DNA from: Neoceratodus forsteri
Taxonomy: Eukaryota > Chordata > Ceratodontiformes > Ceratodontidae
Assembly (NCBI GenBank): GCA_016271365.2
Contig: CM028131.1
Location: 287,871,001 to 287,935,000 of the forward strand
Direction: 5' to 3'
Length of the DNA stretch: 64,000 nucleotides
Positions 1-11,211 of this stretch are shown piece by piece; the stretch's first letter is position 1; each line of letters begins with the position of its first letter. Made by a program: the position numbers and the translations under genes. The notes below the pieces were generated by a model. The model worked only from the letters and a program-made list of their open reading frames with translations, did not search any database and was not told where the DNA came from.

Positions 1-957
1 TATAGACAACACCTCCAACTTTGTAGTGATCTGCATATTTACAAGACCAAATGCCTATAGGAACTTGCATAAAAGATAACAATATGTTGAACAAACTAGG
101 TCCCAGAACCGAGCCCTGGGGTACTCTGCTAGACACCTCCCCCCATGAAGACTTAAATCCACGTATTGACGCACATTGAGATCTATTGCTCAGCCATGAA
201 TTAATCCACCTAATTATGTTTGGGTGGAATTTTAATCTTATTAATTCCTGAACAAGAATTTTAATAGAGACAGAACCAAAAGCTTTTGAAAATTCCAGGA
301 AAACAGGCTGATGAAGACAGGTTGAAGGAACTGAACATGTACTCCCTGGAGGAGAGGAGGGAGAGAGGGGATATGATAGAGACATACAAGTATCTTACAG
401 GGAGGAACAGGGTGCAGGAAAACACTATTTTTAAGTGAAAAAGATGTTTCAGGACTAGAGGGCATGGGATGAAGTTGGAGGGAGGACGATTCAGAGGAAA
501 CATGAGAAAGAATTTCTTCACAGAACGGGTGGTGGACAAGTGGAACACCCTGCCAGAGGAAGTGGTGGGGGCTGAAACAATCGCGGGATTTAAGAATGCA
601 TGGGATAGACATAAAGGAATTCTAGAGGTCGGGGTAAGGGGAAATAGACTTCTAGGAAAACAAACTGAACTTACAAGCTCAAATGGGCAGACTAGGTGGG
701 CCATAGGCCCTTATCTGCCGACACTTTCTATGTATCTATGTATCTATGTAAAACTACGTCCACTGGCAATCCTTTGTCCAGGGCAGCATTAACTGGTTCA
801 AAGAAAGATAGTAAATTAGTTAAACAAGATCTGCCTGATACAAAACCATGTTGAGTTATGTCATAATGACCTACTTCAGATAAATATTGTAAAATATATT
901 TTTGTATGCATGAAAACAGGAGTTTTGCTCCTGAAGAGTTCATCTATTTCTGTTGCT
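1..957 (-). mobile_element. LINE (CR1/L2-like) reverse transcriptase fragment, split by a CR1 insertion
   Basis: On the minus strand, 943-755 encodes the RT part with the QHGFVSGRSCLTNLL motif and ends at PVDVV. The reading resumes at 299-1 as EFSKAFGSVSIK, then RVPQGSVLGPSLFN, and reaches a decayed YAD motif at the window edge. The two halves are colinear across the inserted CR1 at 305-749, so they are one element. The RT would copy LINE RNA into the genome by target-primed reverse transcription. The copy is 5' truncated near 957 and continues beyond the window at its 3' side. It has indels and is not functional. Confidence 0.85.
305..749 (+). mobile_element. CR1 retrotransposon 3' end inserted in the LINE
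   Basis: This is the 3' end of a CR1 LINE. It encodes the last part of ORF2 ([18 protein letters not shown], then KLEGGRFRGNMRKNFFTERV and VVDKWNTLPEEVV), followed by a short 3' UTR. It ends in CTATGTAT octamer repeats at about 727-749, as CR1 elements do. The flanking copies AAAAC (300-304 and 750-754) are a 5-bp target duplication. It is heavily 5' truncated, with a stop (TGA) inside the ORF near 436. The same subfamily occurs at 32968 and 41476. Confidence 0.9.
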
Positions 958-959
958 GT

Positions 960-1061
960 CTCCCTACCTGAGGTCATAATGCACTGCTTGTGACATCACA
1001 GTTACTCTCATGGCAACAGATTGTGATGTCACAACAGAGCCTTATGACTTGAAGTAGGGAG
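960..1061. mobile_element. Short palindromic MITE-like hairpin
   Basis: Two ~40-bp arms are near-perfect inverted copies: 960-1000 starts CTCCCTAC and ends TGTGACATCACA, and 1022-1061 is its complement ending GTAGGGAG. They are separated by a ~21-bp loop. The arms contain TGACATCA/TGATGTCA, a CRE-like palindrome. It lies at the 5' limit of the LINE fragment. It is probably a very short non-autonomous DNA transposon; its target duplication is not clear. Confidence 0.55.
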
Positions 1062-1782
1062 TAAGTTATGGAGGCAGATTAGCTTTAGAGTAACTGTAAG
1101 GAATAAAAATCATGTATTCATGCACATTTCCTCAGTAATAAATAATGTGAAGGAGAAATCTAGAATATATATGGAATACAAGCAGAATTTTACTTAATTA
1201 TTATGTTTTTCAAAGTTTTCCTTTGAGGCGTCAGTAGCTCTTTCAAAATACATAACAGACAATGGTTTGATGTATAGTATAACAAAAAGCAGGAGAGTTA
1301 CCATATGAGTGAAAAAATGCAAGCAAAAGAGTTAAAATGGATATAGAAATAAAAGCAGTACATGCATGCCATAACTGATATGTTCTTGTACAGTCTCAGC
1401 CACTCCACTTCCCCATTTATTTAGTTATTTGAAATTACTCCAACAAGTATAACCCCGTGAGATGCACCATCTCATGTTGCAGGTCATCCAGGGAGGATAG
1501 CAGCGGGTCAACAGGTTGACATAGTCCAGTAGGGATAGTTACATACAGGCTAAAGTTTACCCAGGAAAAATTAACTTTAATGGTAAGTACATCCAAATGG
1601 CAATCAACACATGCTAACAAAGTGAGGTCACAGCAAATGGAGAGCATGAGCATTTTATGATAAAGTCAACGTGATTTGATTTCCATTGAAACCATGATGA
1701 CCAAACTGTACACAATGTTCTTTCAATATAGAGATTGTGGTAAAGCAAAATTAAATATAGTATTAGGATAGTCAAAGGAAAT
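1062..1782. other. AT-rich spacer, nothing recognised
   Basis: No convincing coding region, repeat boundary or RNA gene was seen. The only sizeable open frame (1435-1653, minus) has no recognisable motif. Confidence 0.5.
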
Positions 1783-2001
1783 GGCAGTATAGCCTAGAGG
1801 ATAGAGTAACAAGTTGTGAATGAGGTTGGTACATCCAGCAGACTTGGGTTTGATATCCACAACCTCCACTTGCATACTGTGTGACTCTGAGCAAGTCACT
1901 TAACCACCCCACTGCTCCTGGGTCACCCCTGAAAACAGGCACTTGTGCCTAGTCGGCCTTACCCAGTTACCAAAAGAATAAAATAAAATAAAATAAAAAA
2001 A
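1783..2001 (+). mobile_element. tRNA-derived CORE/MIR-type SINE
   Basis: A tRNA-like head carries a pol III box A (TAGCCTAGAGG, 1790-1800) and a diverged box B (1847-1858). Next comes the conserved core with ACTGTGTGACTCTGAGCAAG at about 1876-1895, which resembles the MIR/CORE-SINE central domain. The 3' tail (1950-2001) reads TTACCCAGTTACCAAAAG followed by AAATA repeats. A better preserved copy lies at 48569-48790. SINEs carry no protein and depend on a LINE; the tail resembles the LINE tail at 4063-4320. Confidence 0.85.
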
Positions 2002-2874
2002 GATATTGCATGTGTCACTGAATATTGCTCACTACAACAATTACATTGAACAATTACAAAAATGAAACCTTGAAAGTCAACTACATGTCACATGCATGGC
2101 TGAAAATAACAGCAAATCTAAAAGCTGTTTCATCATAGCATCACATGAAAATACCAGTGATTGAGTTGCCTATTATGGCATATCTTAAAATATTAAAGCA
2201 GCAGTGTATGCTATGTTGAACATTTCGACCTGTACTTTTTATCCCATTTTAGACTGCCCTTTATGACACTTTCCGTTTTAGATTTTGTGTTTGCCTTAAC
2301 ACTTTTTTTAGATCTGAACTATTAAAAAGTGCGCTGCTTGTAATATAGCTCAAGTTGCACCAGGTTTTCATGAGTATTCACAGCTGTTTTTCTACAGCTA
2401 TTTTACTATAAGGTCAGAAAGCAGTATATGATGCATGCTAGTTAATTTTAGTCACAAGGAAACTTGCTGTATGTTAACCATGTGTTTTCAAAAACAACAC
2501 AGAGTACTGTTGAAAACTTGGACCATCCAAGCCATAATATGATGATCATTCATTTTATTATTTCAAATACAAAAAAGTTGCTGTAGCAACTCAGAATGGG
2601 GATGGAGCAAGATCATAGAAGACAAGCTATAAGGGACAATCTAAACAGAACAGCAGCTAATATGCCCTGTTATGCTATTTCGAAGTTTCAGGCCCACCAC
2701 AAAAATCACAAAACTACTTTATGGGAAGAGCTCAGAAACAAAAAACACACTGCATTTTGAAAATTTTTTCTTAGTTTCTTAGCCATACTGCACATATTTC
2801 CAAACAAACCAATAAATGCACAAAATGCACAGTAATTGTTTTCATCTCTCCATCATCTGGTGCAAATCACATTA
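2002..2874. other. AT-rich spacer, nothing recognised
   Basis: Several short open frames occur by chance. No motif, repeat or splice structure was identified. Confidence 0.5.
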
Positions 2875-3354
2875 TAGTATATGGGTGCCTTCTGTTGTGC
2901 ATGGATTTCAACAACTGCTGAAATCTTGTTGTAGGGCAGTTCAAAGGTCAAAAAAGCTGTTGTGCTATCGTTCTGATATCACATCGATAGTACAACAACT
3001 TTTTAACTTTGACCTGCTACCTGATTGGATCAGACTAGGCTCGATGAACAAAATAAAGACAAACATGGCAGTGCGATTTAGCAAGCGCTGGGCAGTGCAG
3101 TCACTGACTTTTAAGTTTGGAATCGAGATATGGACTACAGCCATACATGGCTCCCTCTCAGAAAAAACATTGTTTTTTTCTTATTTTAAAAATAAGCGGT
3201 GCAGAGAAGCGAAAGTAAGAAGCGATACCGAGCATGAGTGTCAGCATCAGGAACGGGAGCGAGCAGGAGCACCAGCAGGAATGGAGCGGCACCCACAAGT
3301 AATTTTATAAATACAATAATGTGAAGCTAAACAGAGGGCACCCATATACTATAT
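2875..3354. mobile_element. Non-autonomous TIR DNA transposon with internal hairpin
   Basis: The ends are inverted copies: TATAGTATATGGGTGCC at 2875 and its complement ending at 3354, with one mismatch over 24 bp. Inside, a second inverted repeat lies at about 2943-3014, where GGTCAAAAAAGCTGTTGTGC pairs with a complementary stretch ending in TTTGACC. There is no transposase. The 164-codon open frame across it (2816-3310) has no recognisable domain and probably arises by chance. Confidence 0.65.
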
Positions 3355-3530
3355 AAAGCAGTGGATGGGGGACCATCCACAACTAAGGCTGTGTTTCCCT
3401 CTCGGGGAGTTGATGACATCAATGAGACCTCTGGAGCTTCAGCTCTCGAGGTCTCTGATGTCATCAACTCCTCGAGGGAAACACAGCCTTGTTGTGGATG
3501 GTCGCCCATCCACTATTCTATATGTGTTTT
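3355..3530. repeat. Long hairpin (inverted repeat), possibly a second MITE
   Basis: Arms at about 3360-3435 and 3447-3522 are inverted copies of ~75 bp. Each contains GTGGATGG and GAGTTGATGACATCA or their complements, around a short centre near GGAGCTTCAGCTCTCGAGG. It abuts the TIR element on its left, so it may be part of a compound or nested structure. Confidence 0.6.
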
Positions 3531-4062
3531 CTAGCCAAATTTCAGGACAACTTTGTTAAACAGGGCCATTTTGGTCCTAAAAGTTTTATCCTGTTGAAAA
3601 ATAAAGTTTTTTTTCTATCTACCTATCTATCTATCTATCTAGCTGTCTGTTTGTCTCTCTATCAAAACTAATTCCAAAAAACAACTCATGAATATTTTAC
3701 CTGCCTGGCGCAGTCCCAAAAATAAGAACTACTACAGAATTACACATTACCAGTGAAACAAATAGAGTAGCACACAAAATACATTATTATAGTACTGCTA
3801 GTAAAAATAAAATGCTAGTAAAAATAAAATTAGGAAGCACACAAACAAAAAACACAGTGTATTTAAATGTAATTCATTGTTAAAATTTCATCTCATTTAT
3901 TTACTCAAAAAAACAAACAGATAAGGCAATGCAATAACAATAAAAATATATAAGCACTGCAAACCAGAATGTTGTCATTTGTTCAGGGACAAAGTAAATA
4001 GCAACGGTATTTCCATCATATCCTTCCCCCAACCCTGTTCTGAGGTTTTCCCTACCTATTTA
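3531..4062. other. AT-rich spacer with CTAT microsatellite
   Basis: A degenerate CTAT/CTGT microsatellite lies at about 3615-3665. The rest is AT-rich with no recognisable gene or element. Confidence 0.6.
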
Positions 4063-4320
4063 TTTATTTATTTATTTATGTTTTTGGTAACCAGGTAAGT
4101 GCGCTGATCCAGTGGACCATTTTCAGTCATGACCTGGGCCACAGGATGGCAGTACATGGATACAAGCAGTAGATATAATATACAATTTACATATACTGTA
4201 CAAGCATCAATAGATAATAGACAAAAGCTTTCCAACTACTGTACATAACGACATGTAAAATCTCTGGAATAAATTAAATGTTTTAGATACTGAAAACATT
4301 AAAAAAACAAAACTTAAAAG
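4063..4320 (-). mobile_element. LINE 3' tail fragment
   Basis: Read on the minus strand, this ends in CTTACCTGGTTACCAAAAAC followed by AAATA repeats, the layout of an L2-like LINE 3' terminus. No coding part remains. The tail closely resembles the tails of the SINEs at 1783 and 48569 and the fragment at 7490, suggesting this LINE family mobilises them. Confidence 0.6.
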
Positions 4321-4850
4321 CCAGAGCCTACCTTAAAAGTAGATACCGTAATCACACATTGTTGCAGAATTGTACTTTGTTGTCTCTCTCTCTCTTACTG
4401 TACAGCAAGGTGTGTGGGTGGTCACTTTATTCCAGCATCGTTTGGGAAATGCAGAGTCTCCCCATTCAGTTTCTGACTGGTATAAGCTATCTATTTGCTA
4501 CATTGTGATGCCATTCTTTATCTCACACATAATAAACAGGCCTTGTAAATCCCTCTCTGTACCTGACAGGTTGCATTCCTTTACATTTATTTATATGTCT
4601 CCAGTACCCTCTGCTAATTGGGGGGATGAAAAAGTCTGATGTTTATTTTAACTCTCCCTGCCACAGTTTCAGATGAGGACTGGAACTGCAGTGAAAAAGA
4701 AAAAACTTTCTAAAAAAAAAAAAAAGGTATTTTATTACTGGTTGCTAGCAGCATTCCTGTGTGTTCTGCTAATGACTGACTGCTGTCAGAGGTGATGGAA
4801 CTCAGCTCCAGTGTGTTCTGGCCCAATTTAATCCCTGCTTATACCGGTTT
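4321..4850. other. Spacer, nothing recognised
   Basis: An open frame at 4370-4639 (plus) has no motif. A poly-A run lies at about 4711-4725. No element boundaries were found. Confidence 0.5.
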
Positions 4851-7800
4851 CTTTTTTTTCTTTTATATTCAAGTTTATTGAACTTATTCAGGTCCATACA
4901 TCACAATCAGACATGAGTCTCTTATCTTAAGTACATTACATTTCATTACAGAAATCTGGTGTACATATATTACATAGCATTCAATATATCTTATTAAATT
5001 CATCATACCCTCTTGTTTGTCTCCTCTCTGGCAATCTGTTGTAAATTTGTGGCTATCTTCTCTCTCTCCCTTTCCTCTTGTTCCTCCCTTCATCATCCCC
5101 CCTACCTCTCGAGTGCCTCCCTTTTCACTAATAGATTGAGAGAACTGAGATGCCTCACCCTGTTCTGGTTCTTCTGCACAGAGTCCACGCCAGACCTCCA
5201 CAACTCAAGGTCCAGGGTGGGGCCTTATTAACCATCTTGTCCACCTACGGGTGTAGACATGCATTCTTAAGTTTACTTTGTATGTCAGTTCTACCATATC
5301 CTATATTGCCTGGATTATGAAAAGCCACTGTTGGTTGGTTGATGCCTCCCTGGAGAGCCACTTTCTGGTGATTGCTTTGTGAGCTGCTGTAATTAGTATA
5401 TTCCACAAATACATAATGTCCACACCCTTGACCTCAGCAGGGGGAGTCCCAGAAGGAGGTTAACCATAGTCAGTGGTGGGGCGCAGGAGAACAATCCTGT
5501 CAAGACCTGCAAGATCTGTTGGCAGAAAGGCTGGAGTACTGGGCACAACCAAGAAATGTGAGTGTGGTGAGCCATTTTCTCCCCGCAGTTTCTCCAGCAG
5601 CCCACCACGGCTCCCTTCCCCCACCTGCTCTCTATGACTGGTGTGTAGAAATACCTCGTTCTTATTTTCCATTCACACTGTTGCTAGCAGGGAGAGTGAG
5701 TGGTTCTGTTGGCCAGGTGAAATACCCTATCCCACTCTGTCTCTGTAAGTTGGACATTTGCCTCCCCTTCCCACTTTATTTTTATCTGTTGGGTGCTGCC
5801 CTCGTAGAGGCATCTCATGGCTTTGTAAAGGGCTGAGATGTGTCCCCTGTCTAGCCTTCTGTGAGTAATGTCCTGAAGGACCAAAAGTAGGTGTTCAATT
5901 CCTTCTGGTGCCCTAGTTTCTCTCTTGAGTGTGTTTATGTAGGTTCTTAACTGTAAGTGATGGTAGTGATCAGTATTTCTAAGGTGGTAGGCATCTCTGA
6001 TTGTGCCAAACTCCTCTACCGCCCCTCTTTCCATCATTTGACCCAGTCAGCATAGTCCAAGCCTCACCCACTTTTTGAATATGTGATCCATTCCCAGCTA
6101 GGGCAAAAGACTTGCTCCATACAAACCACTGGAGGGGCCAGACTGCACCACCCAGTTTATAATTGGACCATGTTCTGTGAGGCATAGACAAGGTATTACA
6201 AGTGGTAAGTAGCTGAAGGTCCTCATTCTCACTCTGTAGGGATGGATCAACCATCCTAGCCCCCAGTGGTGGGACCTCTGTGTAGAATATTTCAATTGTT
6301 TTCCAGTGAGTCTCGTATCCTGCAGTATCCCACAAGAGAGAGAAGTGCATCTGTGCAGCTAAATAATAGTTCTCTAAATTTGGGAGAGCCCTCCCACCCT
6401 TTAATTTATCTGAATGCATAATTTGAAATTTTAGTCCAGGTTTGCTCAAGGCCCAAATGTACTGATTTATCATATTCTGCCATATTTGGAATTGTCTCCT
6501 TGTTATTCTTAGAGATATGCATTGAAATAAATATAAATATCAGGGGAGTATGTTCATGGAGGCAGATTGTAGTCTGCAATGCAGCAGTAAATTTAGCATG
6601 GACCATTTGGCTATATCTTATCTGAAGAGGGCAGTAAGGGGCTCGTAGTTGGCAGCAAACAGCCTCCTCAGGTTTTTAGGACTCTGTATACCCAAATATT
6701 TAATCTTGGGTTTGTTCCAGTTTAGGGGTAGTAGCTCTAATATTTCAGGGGAAGGGTTGTAGTGAATTTTAAGGATATCTGTCTTATTTTTGTTTAATGA
6801 ATAGCCTGAGTGGGACCCATATTTTTCCAGCAGAGACCATACATGGGGGATTGAACTGTCTGGTTTTGTCAGGTATAGTAATACATCATCTGCGTAGAGT
6901 GACATCTTATGCTCTGTATCCCTGATTTTTATCCCCTTTATGTCCAGGTGTTCCCTTATTGCACAGGCTAGGGGCTCAATGTATAAAGTAAATAACAAGG
7001 GGGAGAGGGGGCAACCCTGTCAGGTGCCTCTACCAAGTGGAAATCTACCAGAGACTCCTCCATTGACTCTGACATATACCTGGGGGCACTGCATAGAGGG
7101 CCTTGATTCCATCTACAAATGTATGTGGGAAGCTTAATTGTTCAAGAACTAGAAAAAGAAAGGGCCAAGAGACTGTCGAATGCTTTTTCAGCATCTAGGC
7201 TCATCACACATGTTGGTGTGTGAGTTTGAGTAACTATGTCTATGATGTTAATCATACATCTAATGTTATCCAGAGCCTGCCGTCCCACCACAAACCCCAT
7301 CTGACCTAAGGGAATGAGCTGTGCCACCAACCGGTTCAAGCGGGCTGCTATAATGGAAGTGTAAAGCTTATAGTCCATGTTCAGAAGTGAAATAGGGTGG
7401 TATGAGCCACAGTCTGATGGGTCCTTGCCCTCTTTAGGGATCAACAGCTTAATCTGGTTCAAGGTCAGCTGGCATTCATCTGTATCCCCTCCCCCGGGTC
7501 ATGCCTGAAAATAGGCAGGATTTGTCTAGTGTACTTACCCGGTCAACAAAAACTAAAATAAAAAAATAAATAAATAAAATAAACTGTAATGGTTGTGTCA
7601 TTCCAGGATGGTGGGACAGCTCCTCCCCCCACCCAGGTCTCATTATACGCTCCCTGTAGATGTGGAATTAGTTCTTTGCTCAAGGCTTTATATAATTCAC
7701 CCCCAAATCTGTCCGGACCTGGGCACTTCCTTGTCTTCAACTTTTGGATGTCTGTTGTTATCTCTAAGTGTGCTATGGGGGTTGTCAAGGCCTGACCTTG

Positions 7801-7925
7801 CTGTGCTGTCAGGGTGGGGAGGTTTAGGTCATTTAGAAACTGTTGCTTTTCATTTATCAGAGTTTCCACCTGTGGGTGGGAGAGAGTTTTGTAATATTTA
7901 ACAAATGTGTCCACTATTTGCTCTC
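4851..7925 (-). mobile_element. L1/Tx1-like LINE, 5' truncated, RT to 3' end
   Basis: The order on the minus strand follows an L1-clade ORF2 from the pre-RT region onward. 7914-7590 holds LKTRKCPGPDRFGGELYKAL. 7462-7142 holds IPKEGKDPSDCGSYHPISLL and MGFVVGRQALDNIR, then MSLDAEKAFDS. 6998-6618 carries the catalytic YADDVLLYL (about 6890). 6480-5680 is the C-terminal region. 5608-5460 has a Cys/His pattern (CWRNCGE...THISWLCP) typical of L1-type C-termini. The 3' UTR has a minus-strand AATAAA near 4878 and an A-rich tail at 4851-4866. Frameshifts break it into at least five pieces, and a short SINE-like tail interrupts it at 7488-7587. The endonuclease domain is missing. Confidence 0.85.
7488..7587 (+). 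mobile_element. SINE/LINE 3' tail fragment inserted in the L1-like RT
   Basis: The stretch GGTCATGCCTGAAAATAGGC, then CTTACCCGGTCAACAAAAAC and AAATA repeats, matches the 3' half of the CORE-type SINE at 1783. It sits between the SWNDTTIT and IPKEGKDP segments of the L1-like RT, which are normally nearly adjacent, so it is a later insertion. Confidence 0.65.
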
Positions 7926-8805
7926 CCTACCAGTTTCTTTTACCATTCTCATGCAAGATTGTTGCCTCAAGAATGACCCGCTTGATTATCCCCATCTTTC
8001 TTCCACATCCTTGATGTTGTCAATCCCAACTAACCAGCTCTCTCATCCAGCTGAAATCTGCTCTTCAGCGCCAGCCCGAACCATACAGTTATGGTTGTTG
8101 GATCCTAGTAGGTCCCCCTACCCTAACTTCTCTGACAACTATCGAGTTTGGGAGCACCATGTTGAGAATAGCATCCTAGGGCCTGACTTCTGGAGCTTCT
8201 GGCCACTTGAATGACCCAATCAATATTTGGCAGGTTTAGATCTCCCACCACCCACCACCACCCCCATTGCTACTCCCCCCTTTGAAGTTCTGCTCGTAAT
8301 TATTTCTCTCTCTCTCTCTCTCTCTCTCTTCCCCCTGTCCTGGAAGTCTATACATCACCTCCATCTGTAGTTTCTTGCCTGAGGATGCCATGAGCTGAAT
8401 CTGCAGCAATTCTGTTTCCCCATTACCTCTCACAATGTTTCCATCCTCCCCTGCCTCTATGCCTTCCCTGACATAGGACTACACCTCCTCCTTTCCTCTT
8501 TCCTCTAGCCCATCTAAATATGGTGTAGCCTGGAACAGCCAGGTCCCAATCATTATTCTCAGTGGTCCACGTTTCTGTCATGACTACTAGGTCCAACTCA
8601 GTGTCTGCCACCTTTACCTGTCTCTCAGTCACTTTATTTCCCAAACTCCTGGCATTGAGGCAGACCCTTTCCATCTTTCTCCTGATCCCCCTCTTGCTTC
8701 TTCCTATTCCTTCTCCTTCATTCTTCCCTAGTCTCTTTAATTTTTTATTTTTCATGCTGAATAAAGGTTTTGTCAGCCATCCCTCACTGGCCTCTTCCCC
8801 AACCT
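7926..8805 (-). mobile_element. CR1-like endonuclease fragment
   Basis: The minus strand encodes the N-terminal apurinic-like endonuclease of a CR1 ORF2: VCLNARSLGNKVTERQ and DLVVMTETWTTENNDWD (8755-8423), EVMYRLPGQGE (about 8360) and DLNLPNIDW (about 8240). Weak homology continues to about 7930. A CT microsatellite (8306-8331) lies inside the ORF, and stops and frameshifts are frequent. The RT domain is absent, so this is an isolated 5' part, possibly cut off by the adjacent L1-like insertion. Confidence 0.7.
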
Positions 8806-10217
8806 AATCCGAACAAAAGCCTTACTGTTACCCACCTTGCTGCTACTAGTTGCCTGGACCATAATTCTGAGGTGCATTTTTGACAGTCTTTATTAAATGA
8901 ACCTATTAGTTACTGCATTTCTGTATTTGCACCTAATGTAATCATAGTTGGAGGATCTGTCTTAAGTTTCATGTGTTGTATTCTTGCATTTATATTTGTA
9001 TATATCTGCCTTGGTGTTGGGGTACTTCAAATTGCTGTAGCATTATCACTTGAACTCTTGCACTGATTTACACATGTGATCTAATTTGCACAATATAAGC
9101 AGAATCCAAGGGGCAGTATTCAGCCTTGAGAAAGCTCTGTTCAGGGAGGGAAATGTTGGTTGGGGCATTTTGTGATTGCTGATGCAGTGTTCCTGTCTTC
9201 CACACAAGTCTCTATTTTAACCTTCACTATGTGATATACAATAAGTAAAAGAGTGATATAATCATTCTTGCTTGCTTGCCTGCCTGCCTCTTGTTGATGT
9301 GCATGAAGCCCAATTGTGTGGTGAGATATGTTTGACTTATTGAGGCTGCTGGAACATTGGGCTAAATTTCAATGACTTATTATGGGCACTTGGCTCAGCC
9401 TTCAGCCCAGTGTCATAAAGCATGCAAAATGATGTAATATTGACTTGGAGTCTTACTATACCACATATTGCAAATAAAAAATCCAGATAATTACCAATGA
9501 ACTTTTCTTTGACACCCCTGGAATTATATAAAAATAGATTGTATTATCTCTATACAAGACACACTAATAACTAATAACTGTTGCATAACTATAAAGTTCT
9601 TTAAATGCTGTAAAAAGCAGCATAAATACATAATAACAACTTGCAAAAAGAAAGAAACAAAAATAAACAAAAGTAATTAGACACAGTATGCAGTTTTAGT
9701 CACTTTTGTAAATAACATCTTTGTTCATGCATAGTCTTAAAACACTTCTTTGCATAAATATCTTAGATTGTTTCTTTGCATATAAAACTTGTTCAAGCAC
9801 ATCTTTGCATGCAAAATGTTTAGATAGTTTCTTTATATACCCATATTCCAATATCTAAGAAATCCCCCACTGTAAAACCAACCCTCCTTCAGAGTTACAC
9901 TAACATTATATAAAAATATTAAAGTGATACTCAAAGTATTGGTTGTTGCAGAATTTGGGTTTTTCTATTTTAATTTCAGAATATTGGTGCAGAAGCAAAT
10001 GATTTGATACCTTTTAATGGACCAACATAGATGTAACAAGAACAAAGTGCTCTAGCTTTCGGACCAACCAGTCCTTCTTCAGAAGCTCATGGCAAGAATA
10101 TTGGTGAGAATCCTTCTTCCCTTTGATGGCAAAAGTCATTTTTTTGGTTCTGCTGCAGTCTTTGGCTCAGCCTCCACAGAGTTATTAGATGTCCATGCTT
10201 GTGTAGTTGCATGAGAG
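8806..10217. other. Spacer with a small repeat fragment
   Basis: Mostly AT-rich with no gene recognised. A short CTTG/CCTG microsatellite lies at about 9268-9292. At about 10005-10095 a stretch (CTTTTAATGGACCAACATAG and TCCTTCTTCAGAAGC) looks like an old dispersed repeat, but I cannot name it. Confidence 0.5.
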
Positions 10218-10225
10218 TGAAGCAG
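10218..10225. repeat. Left 8-bp target-site duplication of the hAT element
   Basis: TGAAGCAG directly precedes the left terminal inverted repeat and is repeated exactly at 19471-19478 after the right terminus. An 8-bp duplication is diagnostic of hAT transposition. Confidence 0.9.
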
Positions 10226-10554
10226 TAGGGGTGTGCAAATACCTTAATTTGAATATTCGGATGAATATTTGTATTTGGGGTGCCAGATATTCCTTATTCG
10301 ATCCCAGATAAGTGGTTTATAAAAAAAGACATTGTAACACTGTTAAACTCCACCACTTTCTTCCGTTTTGAAGTACAATAGGCAAGTCTGCCATGAACAC
10401 TCCCCAACAGCCATTCAGGCACCCCAAAAGGCAACAAACTACTGCACTGGTCAGTGGTCAGGTGACACATGGTCATCATAGATTGAGCAAAGACTGCAGA
10501 TGAGGTGCCTTCTTGTGTCTTGTCTAGGGCAACTAAAATGGCACTGGCATAAGT

Positions 10555-10965
10555 GCATTGTATGTACACCTTGGAAGAGAGGAGAATGAGATGTGCCAAA
10601 GATAGAAACCTATACAAGTACAACATGGGGTGAAGACAGGGCACATAAGGGGAGTCTCTTTCAAACGAGAAAGAGCACAAGTACCAGGGCAATGGGGGTA
10701 TGTGATGAAGCTGAAGGGGGAGTTCAAGACAGATGTGAAGAAATATTCACAGAAGACATGGTAGATGACTGACAGAGACTGCAGGCATAAGTGATGGCGC
10801 TGAAAACAGTGTGGGGCTTCAAGCATGCATGAGATAGGCATAGGGATGGGGTGTATTTGAAAACAGGCAGGGAGGTGGCAGGGTTGCTTTAGGGTCTGTA
10901 GATGAGACCGATAAGGCAGTGATGGACAATCTGGACTGACTGTGCGTGGGCCAAGCGATCCTTTT
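10555..10965 (+). mobile_element. Old, diverged CR1 3' end inside the hAT element
   Basis: The plus strand retains the order of a CR1 C-terminus and 3' UTR: a region like the RRGDMIETYKYL block, the 'frame of GGRF-(N)-RKNFF-WN' block with many substitutions, and a terminal part ending in GTGGGCCAAGCGATCC. The last part corresponds to the TGGGCC...CCTTATCTGCCG end of younger copies. It has many stops, so it is much older than the CR1 at 14788. Confidence 0.55.
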
Positions 10966-11211
10966 CCAACAGATAATTAGTAACCTAATGTACACAATAG
11001 TAAGGTCACTGAAACATGATACGTTATTTTAATGTTTCTAGTTTCACAGGGGCCTCATAGTGGTCCTGCAGTTATAAGACAGGGAGTGGAGAGTTACCCT
11101 TTTAATTACATATTTAACATGATAGAAAAAAGAAAGGGTGAGCCAAAAAAAAAAGTAACATTACACTTTCATAACATTAAGCAGACTGAGAGCTGTACTG
11201 TACCACCAGTT

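Noticed and set aside
2816..3310. 164-codon open frame on the plus strand as a possible host gene
   Set aside because: It runs through both ends and the internal hairpin of a non-autonomous TIR element and has no domain-like pattern.
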